A DNA stretch of 64,000 bases, taken from assembly GCF_016583565.1 (NCBI RefSeq), contig NZ_NRRF01000015.1, positions 1 through 64,000 of the forward strand, written 5' to 3'. The notes beneath the pieces are model-generated. The model had not been told where the DNA came from, made no database searches, and saw nothing but the letters and a program-made list of their open reading frames with translations. Shown here in pieces: positions 1 to 7,377 of this stretch. The translations under genes were made by a program, and so were the position numbers. The stretch is from Thiocystis violacea. GTDB taxonomy: Bacteria; Pseudomonadota; Gammaproteobacteria; Chromatiales; Chromatiaceae. Every line of letters starts with the position of its first letter. Position 1 is the stretch's first letter.

Positions 1-417
1 GCCCAGCGCATTGCCATCGAGGATCTTGACGCGATAATCGCGCAGCAACGGCGTGCGGGTGGCCGCGAGCGAGGTGATCACCCGACCCGCCTGCTCGGCG
101 CTATAGCCCACCAGCGCGGCCGAGATCTCCGGCTCCAGTCCATTGAGCTTGTCGTACACCGCTCTGCGCGTGACGGGGATTTCCTCGCGCGCCCCTTGAT
201 AGGCCGCATGGATCGACGGTTGCTGGCGGGTGACCACCTGCATCATCAGATCGAACAGCGTCGAGAACAACAGATGACGGGTGTACTGGCTTTGCGCCGT
301 CTGCTCAAACCAGGCGTTGAGCTGGTCCGGATGGAAGCTGCGCTCCAACACCGCGCGCGCCATGGTGGGGATGGGGAAATGCTCGGCAAAGCGCTCAAGC
401 AGTGGATTCAGCAACAT
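1..417 (-). CDS. IS4-type transposase, N-terminal part, runs off the left edge
   Basis: Reading the minus strand from the ATG at 415-417 gives 139 uninterrupted codons to the window edge. The protein begins MLLNPLLERFAEHFPIP and contains YTRHLLFSTLFDLM, RQQPSIHAAYQ and ILDGNALG. This is the N-terminal half of a DDE transposase of the IS4 group that is common in cyanobacteria, planctomycetes and purple sulfur bacteria; the Asp of VKILDGN is the expected first catalytic aspartate. The rest of the gene and the left terminal repeat lie outside the window, so I cannot say whether the element is intact. In-frame TTG and CTG codons just upstream make the exact start uncertain. The right end of the IS should fall between about 430 and 590, but I could not pick out its inverted repeat. 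Confidence 0.75.
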   Translation of the reverse strand, partial: MLLNPLLERFAEHFPIPTMARAVLERSFHPDQLNAWFEQTAQSQYTRHLLFSTLFDLMMQVVTRQQPSIHAAYQGAREEIPVTRRAVYDKLNGLEPEISAALVGYSAEQAGRVITSLAATRTPLLRDYRVKILDGNALG

Positions 418-589
418 CGTCAACAGCCCGCTGGTTACAAAAGGGCGCGATTTTACCGAGGACGCGCGACTCGCGCTGCTCGGGCGATTCAGCTGCGTCG
501 AGGGCGGGCGACCGGCAGGAGTCGTTGCGTTCACTTTTTGTGACCTTCACAGCCCTGGGGTGGGGCACTCCAGTCGCTGCTTCGGGTAC

Positions 590-766
590 GTTCAAGATTG
601 GGTGGAAAAGAAGATTCGGCGCCATTTGATGCGCGCGCGTCAGCGTCAGGGCTTTGGCTGGACGAGGTGGAGTAGCACGTGGCTGTACGAAGCACTCGGA
701 CTCTTCAACGGGTATCGGGTGGCACCACGGACACCGAAAGCACTCCCAGCGCAATCGGTCGCATAA
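590..766 (+). pseudogene. Group II intron reverse transcriptase/maturase, C-terminal fragment
   Basis: The last ~58 codons before the TAA at 764-766 read DWVEKKIRRHLMRARQR, GFGWTRWSSTWLYEALG and LFNGYRV, ending in PKALPA. This is the conserved C-terminal (thumb/maturase) end of bacterial group II intron-encoded LtrA-like proteins. Nothing upstream in this frame resembles the reverse-transcriptase domain (no YADD), so only the tail remains. The upstream part was probably removed by insertion of the adjoining IS4-type element. A domain V-like hairpin follows 22 bases after the stop, as expected for the 3' end of such an intron. Confidence 0.7.
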
Positions 767-788
767 CCCTTGGTGTGAAGGCAGCAGG

Positions 789-823
789 AAAGCCCGGTGC
801 CGGAAAACGGCACGCCGGGTTTG
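789..823 (+). ncRNA. Group II intron domain V-like hairpin
   Basis: Just downstream of the maturase fragment, bases 790-822 fold as a hairpin: AGCCCGGTGCCG pairs with CGGCACGCCGGGTTT around an A-rich loop. It carries the AGC triad near the 5' base and an unpaired CG in the 3' strand, the layout of intron domain V. Position and shape agree with an intron 3' end, but I did not find a clear domain VI or the 3' splice junction. With the reverse transcriptase truncated, this is a remnant and not a functional intron. Confidence 0.5.
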
Positions 824-1121
824 ACGTGGCGGGGGCTGGAAACGTGATCACGGGAGCCGGACTGAGGGCCAGTGCGAAAGTGCTGGAGGTACCACCGGAC
901 CCTACCGTCGGCGCGCCAGTCCCCGACCCTACTGATGAGGGAGGGCTGGTATCCTGTGGCTATGATTCGGCTAGTGAGGCACCGCCAAACGAAAGGGGCG
1001 GCAACAGATAGGCCGTGTCTACGGGTGCAGGATGCCTGCTCTCTACTCTACCCTGTCCTTTCTTGAGGGCTCTGCCGGACCGCTTTACCCATCCTACCTT
1101 GCTAGTTCCTTGTTTCTCGAG
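824..1121. other. Stretch without a recognisable gene
   Basis: Nothing here looks like a real gene. Short open frames through 824-1010 are of a kind often seen at the 3' ends of group II introns and are probably not translated. Base composition changes sharply after about 1150, from GC-rich remnant DNA to AT-rich DNA that belongs to the promoter region of the PEP-CTERM gene. Confidence 0.4.
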
Positions 1122-1138
1122 TGTCAGGATTCTTTACA
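1122..1138 (+). promoter_or_regulatory. Imperfect palindrome, candidate activator (PrsR?) site
   Basis: TGTCAGGATTCTTTACA has inverted TGTMA...TTKACA ends. It lies 85 bases upstream of the sigma-54 promoter at 1223, roughly -111 to -127 from the predicted transcription start, where an enhancer-binding protein normally sits. The PrsR family is described as recognising a PEP-CTERM box, and this window encodes PrsR. The alternative is that it is the end of the repeat family at 6759 and 7649, which also contains TGTAAAGAANCCTGACA in reverse orientation. Confidence 0.35.
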
Positions 1139-1222
1139 ACCTGACGGAGGCAAGCCAAGCCAATATGAGACAAATTATTTTAACTAATTGTTTTTATTTA
1201 GCTAAAAATCAATATTCATCAT

Positions 1223-1237
1223 TGGCACAATATCTGC
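1223..1237 (+). promoter_or_regulatory. Sigma-54 (RpoN) promoter of the PEP-CTERM gene
   Basis: TGGCAC-AATAT-CTGC matches the -24/-12 consensus TGGCAC-N5-TTGC at every position but one, with exact GG-to-GC spacing. It lies in AT-rich DNA. The expected transcription start is near 1249, leaving a leader of about 74 bases before the ATG at 1323. Sigma-54 promoters need an enhancer-binding activator; PrsR at 24411-25769 has the GAFTGA sigma-54 contact motif and is the obvious candidate. Confidence 0.75.
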
Positions 1238-1322
1238 TTAAATGATTATCGAGATCTGGCGCTTCGGACCTACAGATCGACCAAACTGATTCAACTCACG
1301 ATGATTTACAGGTCAAAACATC

Positions 1323-2285
1323 ATGAACACAAATTTTAAGAAGCTTCTTGTCCCTGCCGCCGTCGCGCTAAGCATCGGCGTCAATGCACCTGTACATGCG
1401 GGCGCCATCGCGATGGCCGATCTCGCAATCATTGCTTTTGGGCTTGTCGACGCTGTTAGCGGTGATCCGCTTACTAATGTGGCGACTATCCTTACCGATA
1501 GCCGCACAGGTATTGCTTCGTCAAATTATAATGGTATCGAGGGCACAGGAATCGGATTGGGTTCAATAGCGTCATTTACTCCTGGCGCAACTGTTGACGT
1601 CAAAAAACGTTGCGCGGGTGCTGACTGCGCGACCATCGACACCATTTATGGTGGAAGTGCGGAAAACAACACGCTCACCCATCTGACCACCCCGCCTGTG
1701 GGGAATTTTGCTCTCGGTGACATGTTTATTTCGGGTAACATCCTCGGCGCAAGTGGGGCACAAGGCCTAACAAGAGCAGACGCCTCGGCAGATTACGCGA
1801 CGAATAGTGGGGGGTCGAGTGCGACGATTATTAACGCGGCCACGGCATCAATCTTGTTGGCAGTGTCGGCGGATGTCCAGGCAAAGCTGGCGGTAAGCTA
1901 TAATGTGTTCGTCACTGCGTTCTTGGATGCATTTCTTCCCGGTGAGTCGGGCCAAGCTGGAGCCGGTACCACCTTTTCGGTGACAGTGACGAGTAATGGC
2001 ACAAATGGTGACTCCCTATTTTCAACGCTTGTTTTTAATCCAACGGAGCTGAATACTGGCTATACCGCCACAAACTCTACTGAAAACAGTACGTTTTCTC
2101 AAGTTGGCACCTTGCTTTCGGACACCAGAACTCTGAAAGCTGGGAAGCAATACCAACTGACAATTAGCCAGTCGAGCAATGCGTTAGTTCAACTGGTTCC
2201 TGAGCCAACATCAATGATGCTGTTAGGAGCAGGCTTGTTGGGCATGGGGGCGACCGTGCGCCGTCGGGTGGCAAAGTCTGCTTAG
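1323..2285 (+). CDS. PEP-CTERM sorting domain protein (exosortase substrate)
   Basis: This 320-residue protein has a Sec signal peptide (MNTNFKKLLVPAAVALSIG..., predicted cut after Ala26). Its C-terminal sorting signal starts near residue 292: VPEPTS, then a hydrophobic segment (MMLLGAGLLGMGA) and a basic end (VRRRVAKSA). Such proteins cross the inner membrane, are cut at the PEP motif by an exosortase and end in the extracellular matrix or surface. The body is rich in Ser, Thr, Gly, Asn and Ala, with one close Cys pair (Cys98 and Cys103), and does not match an enzyme I know. It stands alone, transcribed from its own sigma-54 promoter and followed by a terminator. XrtA at 33822 is the likely processing enzyme. 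Its role in the matrix cannot be read from the sequence. Confidence 0.9.
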   Translation: MNTNFKKLLVPAAVALSIGVNAPVHAGAIAMADLAIIAFGLVDAVSGDPLTNVATILTDSRTGIASSNYNGIEGTGIGLGSIASFTPGATVDVKKRCAGADCATIDTIYGGSAENNTLTHLTTPPVGNFALGDMFISGNILGASGAQGLTRADASADYATNSGGSSATIINAATASILLAVSADVQAKLAVSYNVFVTAFLDAFLPGESGQAGAGTTFSVTVTSNGTNGDSLFSTLVFNPTELNTGYTATNSTENSTFSQVGTLLSDTRTLKAGKQYQLTISQSSNALVQLVPEPTSMMLLGAGLLGMGATVRRRVAKSA

Positions 2286-2366
2286 CCTGCAACGGTTGTT
2301 GGGGGGAGTGCGAGCGAACCCCAACACTGCAATGCCCGCAACCCACGAACCGTTCTAAACCCGCGC

Positions 2367-2399
2367 CCGCCCCGTCCCACTCGGCCGGGGCGGTGTTTT
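2367..2399 (+). terminator. Rho-independent terminator of the PEP-CTERM gene
   Basis: CCGCCCCG (2367-2374) pairs with CGGGGCGG (2386-2393) around an 11-base loop and is followed by TGTTTT. It lies about 80 bases after the stop codon at 2285, making the PEP-CTERM gene a single-gene transcript. Confidence 0.7.
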
Positions 2400-2503
2400 A
2401 CTCATCCGCTGGTGCCGTTGGGGGTTCGTTCCTCAACGCATCAAACCCACCGTTGAGTCTCGGCAACCAAATTTTCGTCCACCTCGTTGGGACGTTGCCT
2501 TTT

Positions 2504-4186
2504 TCAACCGCATGCGCCCGCTGGGTTTCGCTCCTCGCCTCCACCAACGAAACCGGGCTCATACCGCCCCGGCGCAATAATCCCATCCGGATCCAGCACC
2601 GACTTCAGGCGGCTGACGGTCGCCCAGAAGGGATCGTCCGCGTGCGGCGCCAACAGCCCCATGCCACGCAGGGACGCCCGGTAGATGGGATACCCCAGCC
2701 GGTACAACTCGGCGACGCCCGCGTCGTAACAGGCCAGCGCCCGGGCGGTCTCGTCCGTGTCCTCGGCGTCGTAGTCGATGGTGTAGACGGCGGCGAGCGC
2801 GCGCTCGTTGATCATGTTGACCGTGACGTGACAATCGAAGCCATGGTCGGCGAAGAGCGTGTCCATCCGGCGCGTCAATTCGGCGAGATCCTGGGCGCGA
2901 AAGGGTAGGATCGGCGCCATCCAAAGGATTCCAACCTGCTCCCCCGCCAGATCGGTGTCATCGCCCAGATCGGCCGGCCAGCCGCCCTGCTTGCGCCAGA
3001 AGGCGCCGCGCAGGAAGAAACCGGTCGGCCGACCACTGTGCATGTTCGACAGGGCCTGGGCCGCGCGGATCTTCTTGCCGAGGCCGGGGAAGAGCCCCAA
3101 ACGATCGAGGAACGCGGCGGCGCGGCGCGCGAGCGCGAGGGTGGTCGGCGGCAGAAAGATCGCCCTAGCCCCGATGCCGCGCAGCGCGCCGTTCAGCAGG
3201 CGTCGGTGCAGGCGGACCTGAGCGCGGGTGCCGTAGAAGGCGCCGGACATGGCCCAGGCGCCGATGCCGGCCGCGCGGCGCAGTTCGGCGCGCAGTTCGG
3301 GCGTGAGCCGGGCTGCGCCGGGGAGCCGATCGCGCGGAAAGGGCCGGTCGCTGGAGAGCGCGCGCAGGTCGTTGCCGATATGGGGGACGCTGTGCAGGAT
3401 GCGATGCAGACGCAACCGCTGGAGCCTGGGCAGCGCGCGCAGCAGGTCGTCATCCTCCTGGAACAGCACCAGATAGGGACAGAAGGCCTCTGGAATCGGC
3501 ACGAGCCAGAGCCCGATCTGGGTGACGATGCCAAAGTTGGACTGGGTGAAGAGTCCATCCATGAAGGGGCCGACGCCGTAGGGATAGAGATGGGTGGTCT
3601 TGGCGCCCTCGTAATGGCCGAAGCCAGTGCGCAGCAACTCGCCGGTGCCGAGCACGACCTCCATGCCGGAGACGGTTTGCAGGCGATTGCCATAGGGGGT
3701 ATGGCCGAACCCGCGTTCGACGATATTGCCGATGAAACTGGAGTGGGGGCCGGCGCCGGTGCAGTCGCACCAGAAGGGGATCTTGCGCTCCGCCAAGGCG
3801 TCCGATAGCTGGCGCTGGGTGACGCCGGGCTCGATCACGGCATAGCCGAGTTCGGCGTCGATCTCGAGGATGCGGTTCATGCGGCGCAGATCCAGGATGA
3901 CCTGACCCTCGCGCACCGGGCAGGCGTCGCCATAGCCCCAGTTCTGTCCGGTGCTGAGCGGGTAGAGCGGCGTTCGATAACGGCGCGCGATGCGCACAAT
4001 CTCGACGACCTCATCCTGCGTGGTTGGTTTCAGCACCGCCCGCGCCCGCCGACTGCTGTTGGAGCAAGTGCGGGCGTAATGATCGAGCGACTCCTCGGCC
4101 GTTGACACCGAGGCATCGCCAAGCAACTGCCGCCATTCGGCCGCTGCGCTGTTCCAGTCTGGACCACCTGGCATGGGTTGACTCAC
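2504..4186 (-). CDS. FAD-linked oxidase of the vanillyl-alcohol oxidase/4-cresol dehydrogenase type
   Basis: This 560-residue flavoprotein has a PCMH-type FAD-binding half at about residues 50-260, seen in LYPLSTGQNWGYGD, AVIEPGVTQRQLSDAL and the GAGPHSSFIGN and FTQSNFGIVT segments. A substrate-binding cap similar to 4-cresol dehydrogenase, vanillyl-alcohol oxidase and eugenol hydroxylase follows. These enzymes oxidise para-alkyl phenols or related alcohols and often bind FAD covalently; I cannot name the substrate or the covalent residue. No signal peptide is seen, so it is probably cytoplasmic unless co-exported. No cytochrome partner gene is adjacent. Start taken as the ATG at 4184-4186; an internal Met four codons on is possible. 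It runs convergent to the PEP-CTERM gene and nothing links it to that system except position. Confidence 0.8.
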   Translation of the reverse strand: MSQPMPGGPDWNSAAAEWRQLLGDASVSTAEESLDHYARTCSNSSRRARAVLKPTTQDEVVEIVRIARRYRTPLYPLSTGQNWGYGDACPVREGQVILDLRRMNRILEIDAELGYAVIEPGVTQRQLSDALAERKIPFWCDCTGAGPHSSFIGNIVERGFGHTPYGNRLQTVSGMEVVLGTGELLRTGFGHYEGAKTTHLYPYGVGPFMDGLFTQSNFGIVTQIGLWLVPIPEAFCPYLVLFQEDDDLLRALPRLQRLRLHRILHSVPHIGNDLRALSSDRPFPRDRLPGAARLTPELRAELRRAAGIGAWAMSGAFYGTRAQVRLHRRLLNGALRGIGARAIFLPPTTLALARRAAAFLDRLGLFPGLGKKIRAAQALSNMHSGRPTGFFLRGAFWRKQGGWPADLGDDTDLAGEQVGILWMAPILPFRAQDLAELTRRMDTLFADHGFDCHVTVNMINERALAAVYTIDYDAEDTDETARALACYDAGVAELYRLGYPIYRASLRGMGLLAPHADDPFWATVSRLKSVLDPDGIIAPGRYEPGFVGGGEERNPAGACG

Positions 4187-4341
4187 GGCTTCAATCCCCT
4201 CTCTCTCTGCTTTCAGGGAGGCGCTTCCCTGAGTGTTTTCAGTAGTTTTCTGATTTTTAGGGAGGTGGCAGGCCGGGTAGAGGCGATTTCGTTTGGGTTT
4301 GCGTCATCTGGCACAAACCAGCGAAAAAAGCTGCTCCTTAA

Positions 4342-4528
4342 TTCTACTTTGTTAGATTAGAATATTTCTGATGTATTTGATCTATAAAGGTTAATCTAGA
4401 TCGCTCGCCTGTTCATTGGGGTCGTAATGCGTGCAAAAGAGGCGTTTGCGCCACCGGGAGCAGACGGATTGCCTGGTCACACAGAGTGACCTTCGCTAAA
4501 TCAGGCGCATAAAGGTAACAAAGTAGTA
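4342..4528 (+). repeat. Duplicated intergenic element, copy A
   Basis: Bases 4342-4473 align without gaps to 19344-19475, about 101 of 130 positions identical. The 15-base block GGTAACAAAGTAGTA follows in both. In this copy 40 extra bases, including the palindrome GGTCAC-aca-GTGACC interrupted by GA, separate the two blocks. The best-conserved stretches are CTTTGTTAGATT, TGATCTATAAAG, GATCGCTCGCCTG, TCATTGGGG and AAAAGAGGC. There is no conserved reading frame. Both copies point the same way and precede an XrtA-system gene: here the acyltransferase at 4868, there the ATPase at 19991. Confidence 0.8.
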
Positions 4529-4553
4529 TTAAGCGCCTATCCTCCCAGCGGAT

Positions 4554-4670
4554 CTAAGAGGCTGTCTGAAAACCTCAAGGGGCGACTTTAGTCGCCCTTG
4601 GCACTGGCGGGAGGGCGAATGAATTCGCCCCTTCAGCTCGGGCGATTGCAATATTCAGACAGCCTCTAAG
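4554..4670. mobile_element. MITE of 107 bp with 5-bp target-site duplication
   Basis: The element at 4559-4665 begins AGGCTGTCTGAA and ends TTCAGACAGCCT, perfect terminal inverted repeats. CTAAG flanks both sides (4554-4558 and 4666-4670) as a target-site duplication. Inside are two hairpins, GGGCGAC/GTCGCCC and GGGCGAA/TTCGCCC. It has no coding capacity, so it must be moved by a transposase encoded elsewhere. It lies between repeat copy A and the acyltransferase gene. Confidence 0.8.
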
Positions 4671-4867
4671 AACTAGGAAACTTCGGTACACAGTTCACCC
4701 GAACTCTCGAGGCCGCGATCTATTCGCCAGAGACGCTCATGAATGAGCGACTTGCGGGCAGCGAGATGGGCAATATCCCTCTCCACAAATATTCCACAAA
4801 TGTTTGGAAGCCGACGAACGGTACTTTGTTATAGTCCGATCTCCTATTTCGTAGCAGGTGCATCCTG

Positions 4868-5680
4868 ATGACGATAAAATTCATAGTAGCTTGTAATCAA
4901 AAGGAAATCGACGACGCACTCTGGCTGCGACACCAGGTCTATGTCAAGGAGGAAGGGCTTTACGGAGGCAGCGCCTTGCCAGCAGAACAGATCGTTGACC
5001 GGTTCGACTTCGTCCCAACAGTCGCACACATCCTTGCTTACGAGGGGAGCGAGCCCGTGGCGGGGATCCGGCTGAATCGCGACACGAGCATGGGTCTCCC
5101 TCCGGATGAGCACTTCGATTTCAGCCTGTTTCGCTCGCAGTCGAAGGGTCCGTCGGATGATCGGCAGGCACTAGAGCCGCTTGTCGCCTCCGGCGGCATG
5201 CTGGCAATCCGCCGGGGCTGGCGACAGCGACGGGGGGTTATTGACTCTATCTATAGGGTTGCAGCCGGAGTTTTTTTTGAGTGGGGCGTCACACACATCA
5301 CTGCGACGGTGAACCATGCAACGGTGTCCATCTACCGTCGTGCGGGATTCGAAACGCTGGCAAATAAGATCTGGATCAATCAAATCGGCGACCACGTTGT
5401 CCCAATGCTGGCGAAGGCCGAGGATTGTTATCGATGGGCGTTTAGCGACCATCGTGTCTCCTGCAAACCTGTTTGGCGGGAAGGCAGAAAGTTGAGCTGT
5501 AACGTCTGCCCCCGCCTTACGATCAATCTCTCTGGTCATTTCCGCAGCACTCGATCCACTCATCAAACCATGCCATTCCCCATTCCCCAGCACGCATCAT
5601 CCCTAAGTCGTTTTCGATCCGCCGAAGCAGCGGCTGGCGTAGCCGATTTTCGACGCACTGGGACGCGAGGAAGTCGCTGA
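4868..5680 (+). CDS. FeeM-like N-acyltransferase (GNAT/autoinducer-synthase fold)
   Basis: This protein of 270 residues has an N-terminal domain of about 190 residues that looks like N-acyl amino acid synthase FeeM and the LuxI/exosortase acyltransferase group. Features are the entry DDALWLRHQVYVKEEGLY, VAGIRLNRDT, the strand-helix ASGGMLAIRRGWRQRRGV and VTATVNHATVSIYRRAGF-like residues (ITATVNHATVSIYRRAGF). Such enzymes move a fatty acyl chain from acyl-ACP to an amine or amino acid. The tail after about residue 200 is Ser/Arg-rich and unlike the family, so the original stop may have been lost. It is convergent with a second acyltransferase at 5765-6514. Substrate unknown; a role in modifying the matrix or making a signal is a guess from context. 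Confidence 0.65.
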   Translation: MTIKFIVACNQKEIDDALWLRHQVYVKEEGLYGGSALPAEQIVDRFDFVPTVAHILAYEGSEPVAGIRLNRDTSMGLPPDEHFDFSLFRSQSKGPSDDRQALEPLVASGGMLAIRRGWRQRRGVIDSIYRVAAGVFFEWGVTHITATVNHATVSIYRRAGFETLANKIWINQIGDHVVPMLAKAEDCYRWAFSDHRVSCKPVWREGRKLSCNVCPRLTINLSGHFRSTRSTHQTMPFPIPQHASSLSRFRSAEAAAGVADFRRTGTRGSR

Positions 5681-5764
5681 GGAAACGTTCAGGCAGGCAA
5701 GTAGTGACGGTGCCGCACACGTAAAGTTTGGTTGATGTGGGCAATGGTATGACCCGTCAGACAG

Positions 5765-6514
5765 CTAAACGTGGACGCACAAGTCCTCTGCGATAGCATC
5801 CAGTAGATCCCGTAACGGTTGGTTCAGATGTTCGAACAGCATGGCGCGCGAAATATAAAAGGGCGCGCGCGCGCCCCGATACTCGACTGGCTCGCCGACT
5901 TGCTCGAAGAAGATACCGCCAAAATGCAGATGACGTGCCAGGCTGGGCTCCATCATGGCATAGACGCCGTCCATCCCCTCGGCAAGACCAACCGTTGCAG
6001 CTGCCAGATACAGTCCGAGAGCGATATGGGGAAAGCGGCGGCGGTCTTCCTGTGTCCACTGGAATAAATCGGCACTGACGCCGTCTGCAGTGTTCTGCTC
6101 GCCCTGCCGACGTCGGAACTCTTTGCGCAGGGCCAGTCGTGAGATCTCGCCAAACCGTCCTTTCTGCATCTTCAGCGGGCTCTGGTCTGAATTGAACAAT
6201 GCTGGGTCATAGTGGGCGGTCAAGGGCAGGCATGGCTCAGGGCTGTCAGGTCGGGTCTTGACCAGCCGGACGGTGCCCGCATCCAGCTCCAGTTCCGATT
6301 GCTTGTGTTTGCGAAGGAGTAGGCAATGGATCGAGTCGCCGTCGAACCCATCATATTCTCGCCTGTCGGGAAACTGCGCGGGATCTTCCCAGCCGAGATC
6401 CCGGCAATAGACTTCGTAGCGAAGGGCGAACACCCGATCACGCAGCTCGTCCGTTGTGGCTGCGATGATCTTGAAGAATTCCCTGTAAGGTGTCACAAGG
6501 TCGGTCTGAGGCAT
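5765..6514 (-). CDS. PEP-CTERM/exosortase system-associated acyltransferase
   Basis: This 249-residue protein belongs to the exosortase-associated acyltransferase group (TIGR03694 type), a relative of LuxI-like acyl-homoserine-lactone synthases and GNAT enzymes. Recognisable parts are FALRYEVYCRDLGWEDP near the N-terminus, the DGDSIHCLL strand, GRFGEISRLALRKEFRRR, and the C-terminal LHFGGIFFEQVGEPVEYRGARAPF segment split over residues ~195-220. The family occurs only in genomes with exosortases; the acyl acceptor is unknown. It is transcribed toward the FeeM-like gene at 4868. I found no sigma-54 site in the 150 bases upstream. Confidence 0.85.
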   Translation of the reverse strand: MPQTDLVTPYREFFKIIAATTDELRDRVFALRYEVYCRDLGWEDPAQFPDRREYDGFDGDSIHCLLLRKHKQSELELDAGTVRLVKTRPDSPEPCLPLTAHYDPALFNSDQSPLKMQKGRFGEISRLALRKEFRRRQGEQNTADGVSADLFQWTQEDRRRFPHIALGLYLAAATVGLAEGMDGVYAMMEPSLARHLHFGGIFFEQVGEPVEYRGARAPFYISRAMLFEHLNQPLRDLLDAIAEDLCVHV

Positions 6515-6723
6515 GGAGGCTGGCCCCTACTCTTTGGATGGTCGCGATTGGTGTAAGTCGATTATATCTCGATCTGTCTTGGTAAATATCTATCTGGCGT
6601 TCGCGCATTTGTATCTATTGAGACGTACTGTTTTTGACTAACAAAAACAAGTCCCTTGGGATTTCAGGTAAATGCAGATTGCTTGCGTCAAGGCCAGGAG
6701 CGCCCTGAGCAGCGCATATCGTG

Positions 6724-6754
6724 CAAGGGCGCGGGATTCGGTGGACTTCGCTCT
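6724..6754 (-). repeat. Partial copy of the ~130-bp palindromic repeat
   Basis: GCGCGGGATTCGGTGGACTT and following bases match the second arm of the repeat at 9013-9147 (CGCGGGATTCGGTGGACTTC). Only about 30 bases are present, joined directly to the GTCAGGTCTTG end of the next repeat. It looks like a truncated copy. Confidence 0.5.
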
Positions 6755-6758
6755 TGGA

Positions 6759-7046
6759 GTCGGGGTCAGGTCTTGTAAGCACCCATTTGATCGTTCCCGC
6801 GCCCGTGGCCGTGAAACCCACCGACCCGCCGCGCCAACGCGCTTCCCCGGCGGATTTAAAAGCTCCTTCCGACATTGAGAGCCTGTTCGGCCGGGTGTTT
6901 TTCTGAATTGCCAGCGGCCTGGTTCGGTGGGTTTCGCCGCACTTGACCTACCCGACGTCGGCCTTCGATGGAGACCACCGCGCGTCAGTCGTCTTTCGAT
7001 CGTCAGTCGCCCCTCGATCCAGGCGTAAAGAATCCTGACGCCTGGG
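6759..7046 (+). repeat. Dispersed ~280-bp repeat, copy 1
   Basis: This copy starts with GGGGTCAGGTCTTG and ends around GTAAAGAATCCTGACGCCTGG. It shares ordered blocks with the copy at 7649-7890: GTCAGGTCTTG, the CCCGCCCGTG...GTGAAA block, GCGCTTCCCCGGCGGAT, CGGTGGGTTTC, and GTAAAGAANCCTGAC. Such ends resemble repeats that flank REP-associated tyrosine transposases, but no transposase is present. Together with the region from 6515 it fills the gap between the acyltransferase and the PIN remnant. Confidence 0.55.
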
Positions 7047-7377
7047 TGGCCCGCTGGGCCGTGCCGCTGATGTTAGAATACGAGCCGTGCTCAAACGCCC
7101 GGAAACGCTGAATCGCTCAGGCGGCACGGCGGCGGATATGGATGTCATTCTCGACCAGTTGGCCGCCGTGCTGCGGCGGGTGCCAATCTGGTATCTGTGG
7201 CGTCCGCAGTTACGTGACGCCAATGACGACATGGTGCTGGAGGCTGCGGCAAATGCGGCGGCGACGCATCTGGTGACCTTCAATATCCGCGACTTCGGGG
7301 AAGCGCCGAGCCGATTTGGGATCCTGCTTTGCCGCCCAGCCGAACTCGCGAGGAATCTGCGTGATGGGCAAGAGTAA
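7047..7377 (+). pseudogene. PIN-domain toxin remnant (truncated and frameshifted)
   Basis: From the GTG at 7087 the frame reads VLKRPETLNRSGG and later RDANDDMVLEAAANA, ATHLVTFNIRDF, the C-terminal half of a PIN ribonuclease (COG2405-like). The residues that should come just before, VPLMLEYE, are encoded at 7061-7084 in another frame; one missing G at about 7084 explains the shift. The N-terminal strand with the first catalytic Asp (DTNVL-type) is absent, replaced by the dispersed repeat. The toxin is therefore dead, although the antitoxin that overlaps its end is intact. In most such pairs the order is antitoxin and toxin in one operon. Confidence 0.7.

Noticed and set aside
3038-3808. Long plus-strand frame opposite the FAD-linked oxidase
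   Set aside because: Composition is that of a reverse-frame shadow in GC-rich coding DNA and the minus-strand protein has clear motifs.
4294-4316. TGGCAC followed by AGC upstream of the FeeM-like gene, as a second sigma-54 promoter
   Set aside because: The GC falls one base too close to the GG; sigma-54 needs exact spacing, and there is no TTGC.
4410-4434. TTGGGG...TGC conserved in both copies of the duplicated element as a sigma-54 promoter
   Set aside because: Spacing is one base short in both copies and the -24 box lacks CAC, so I did not call it.
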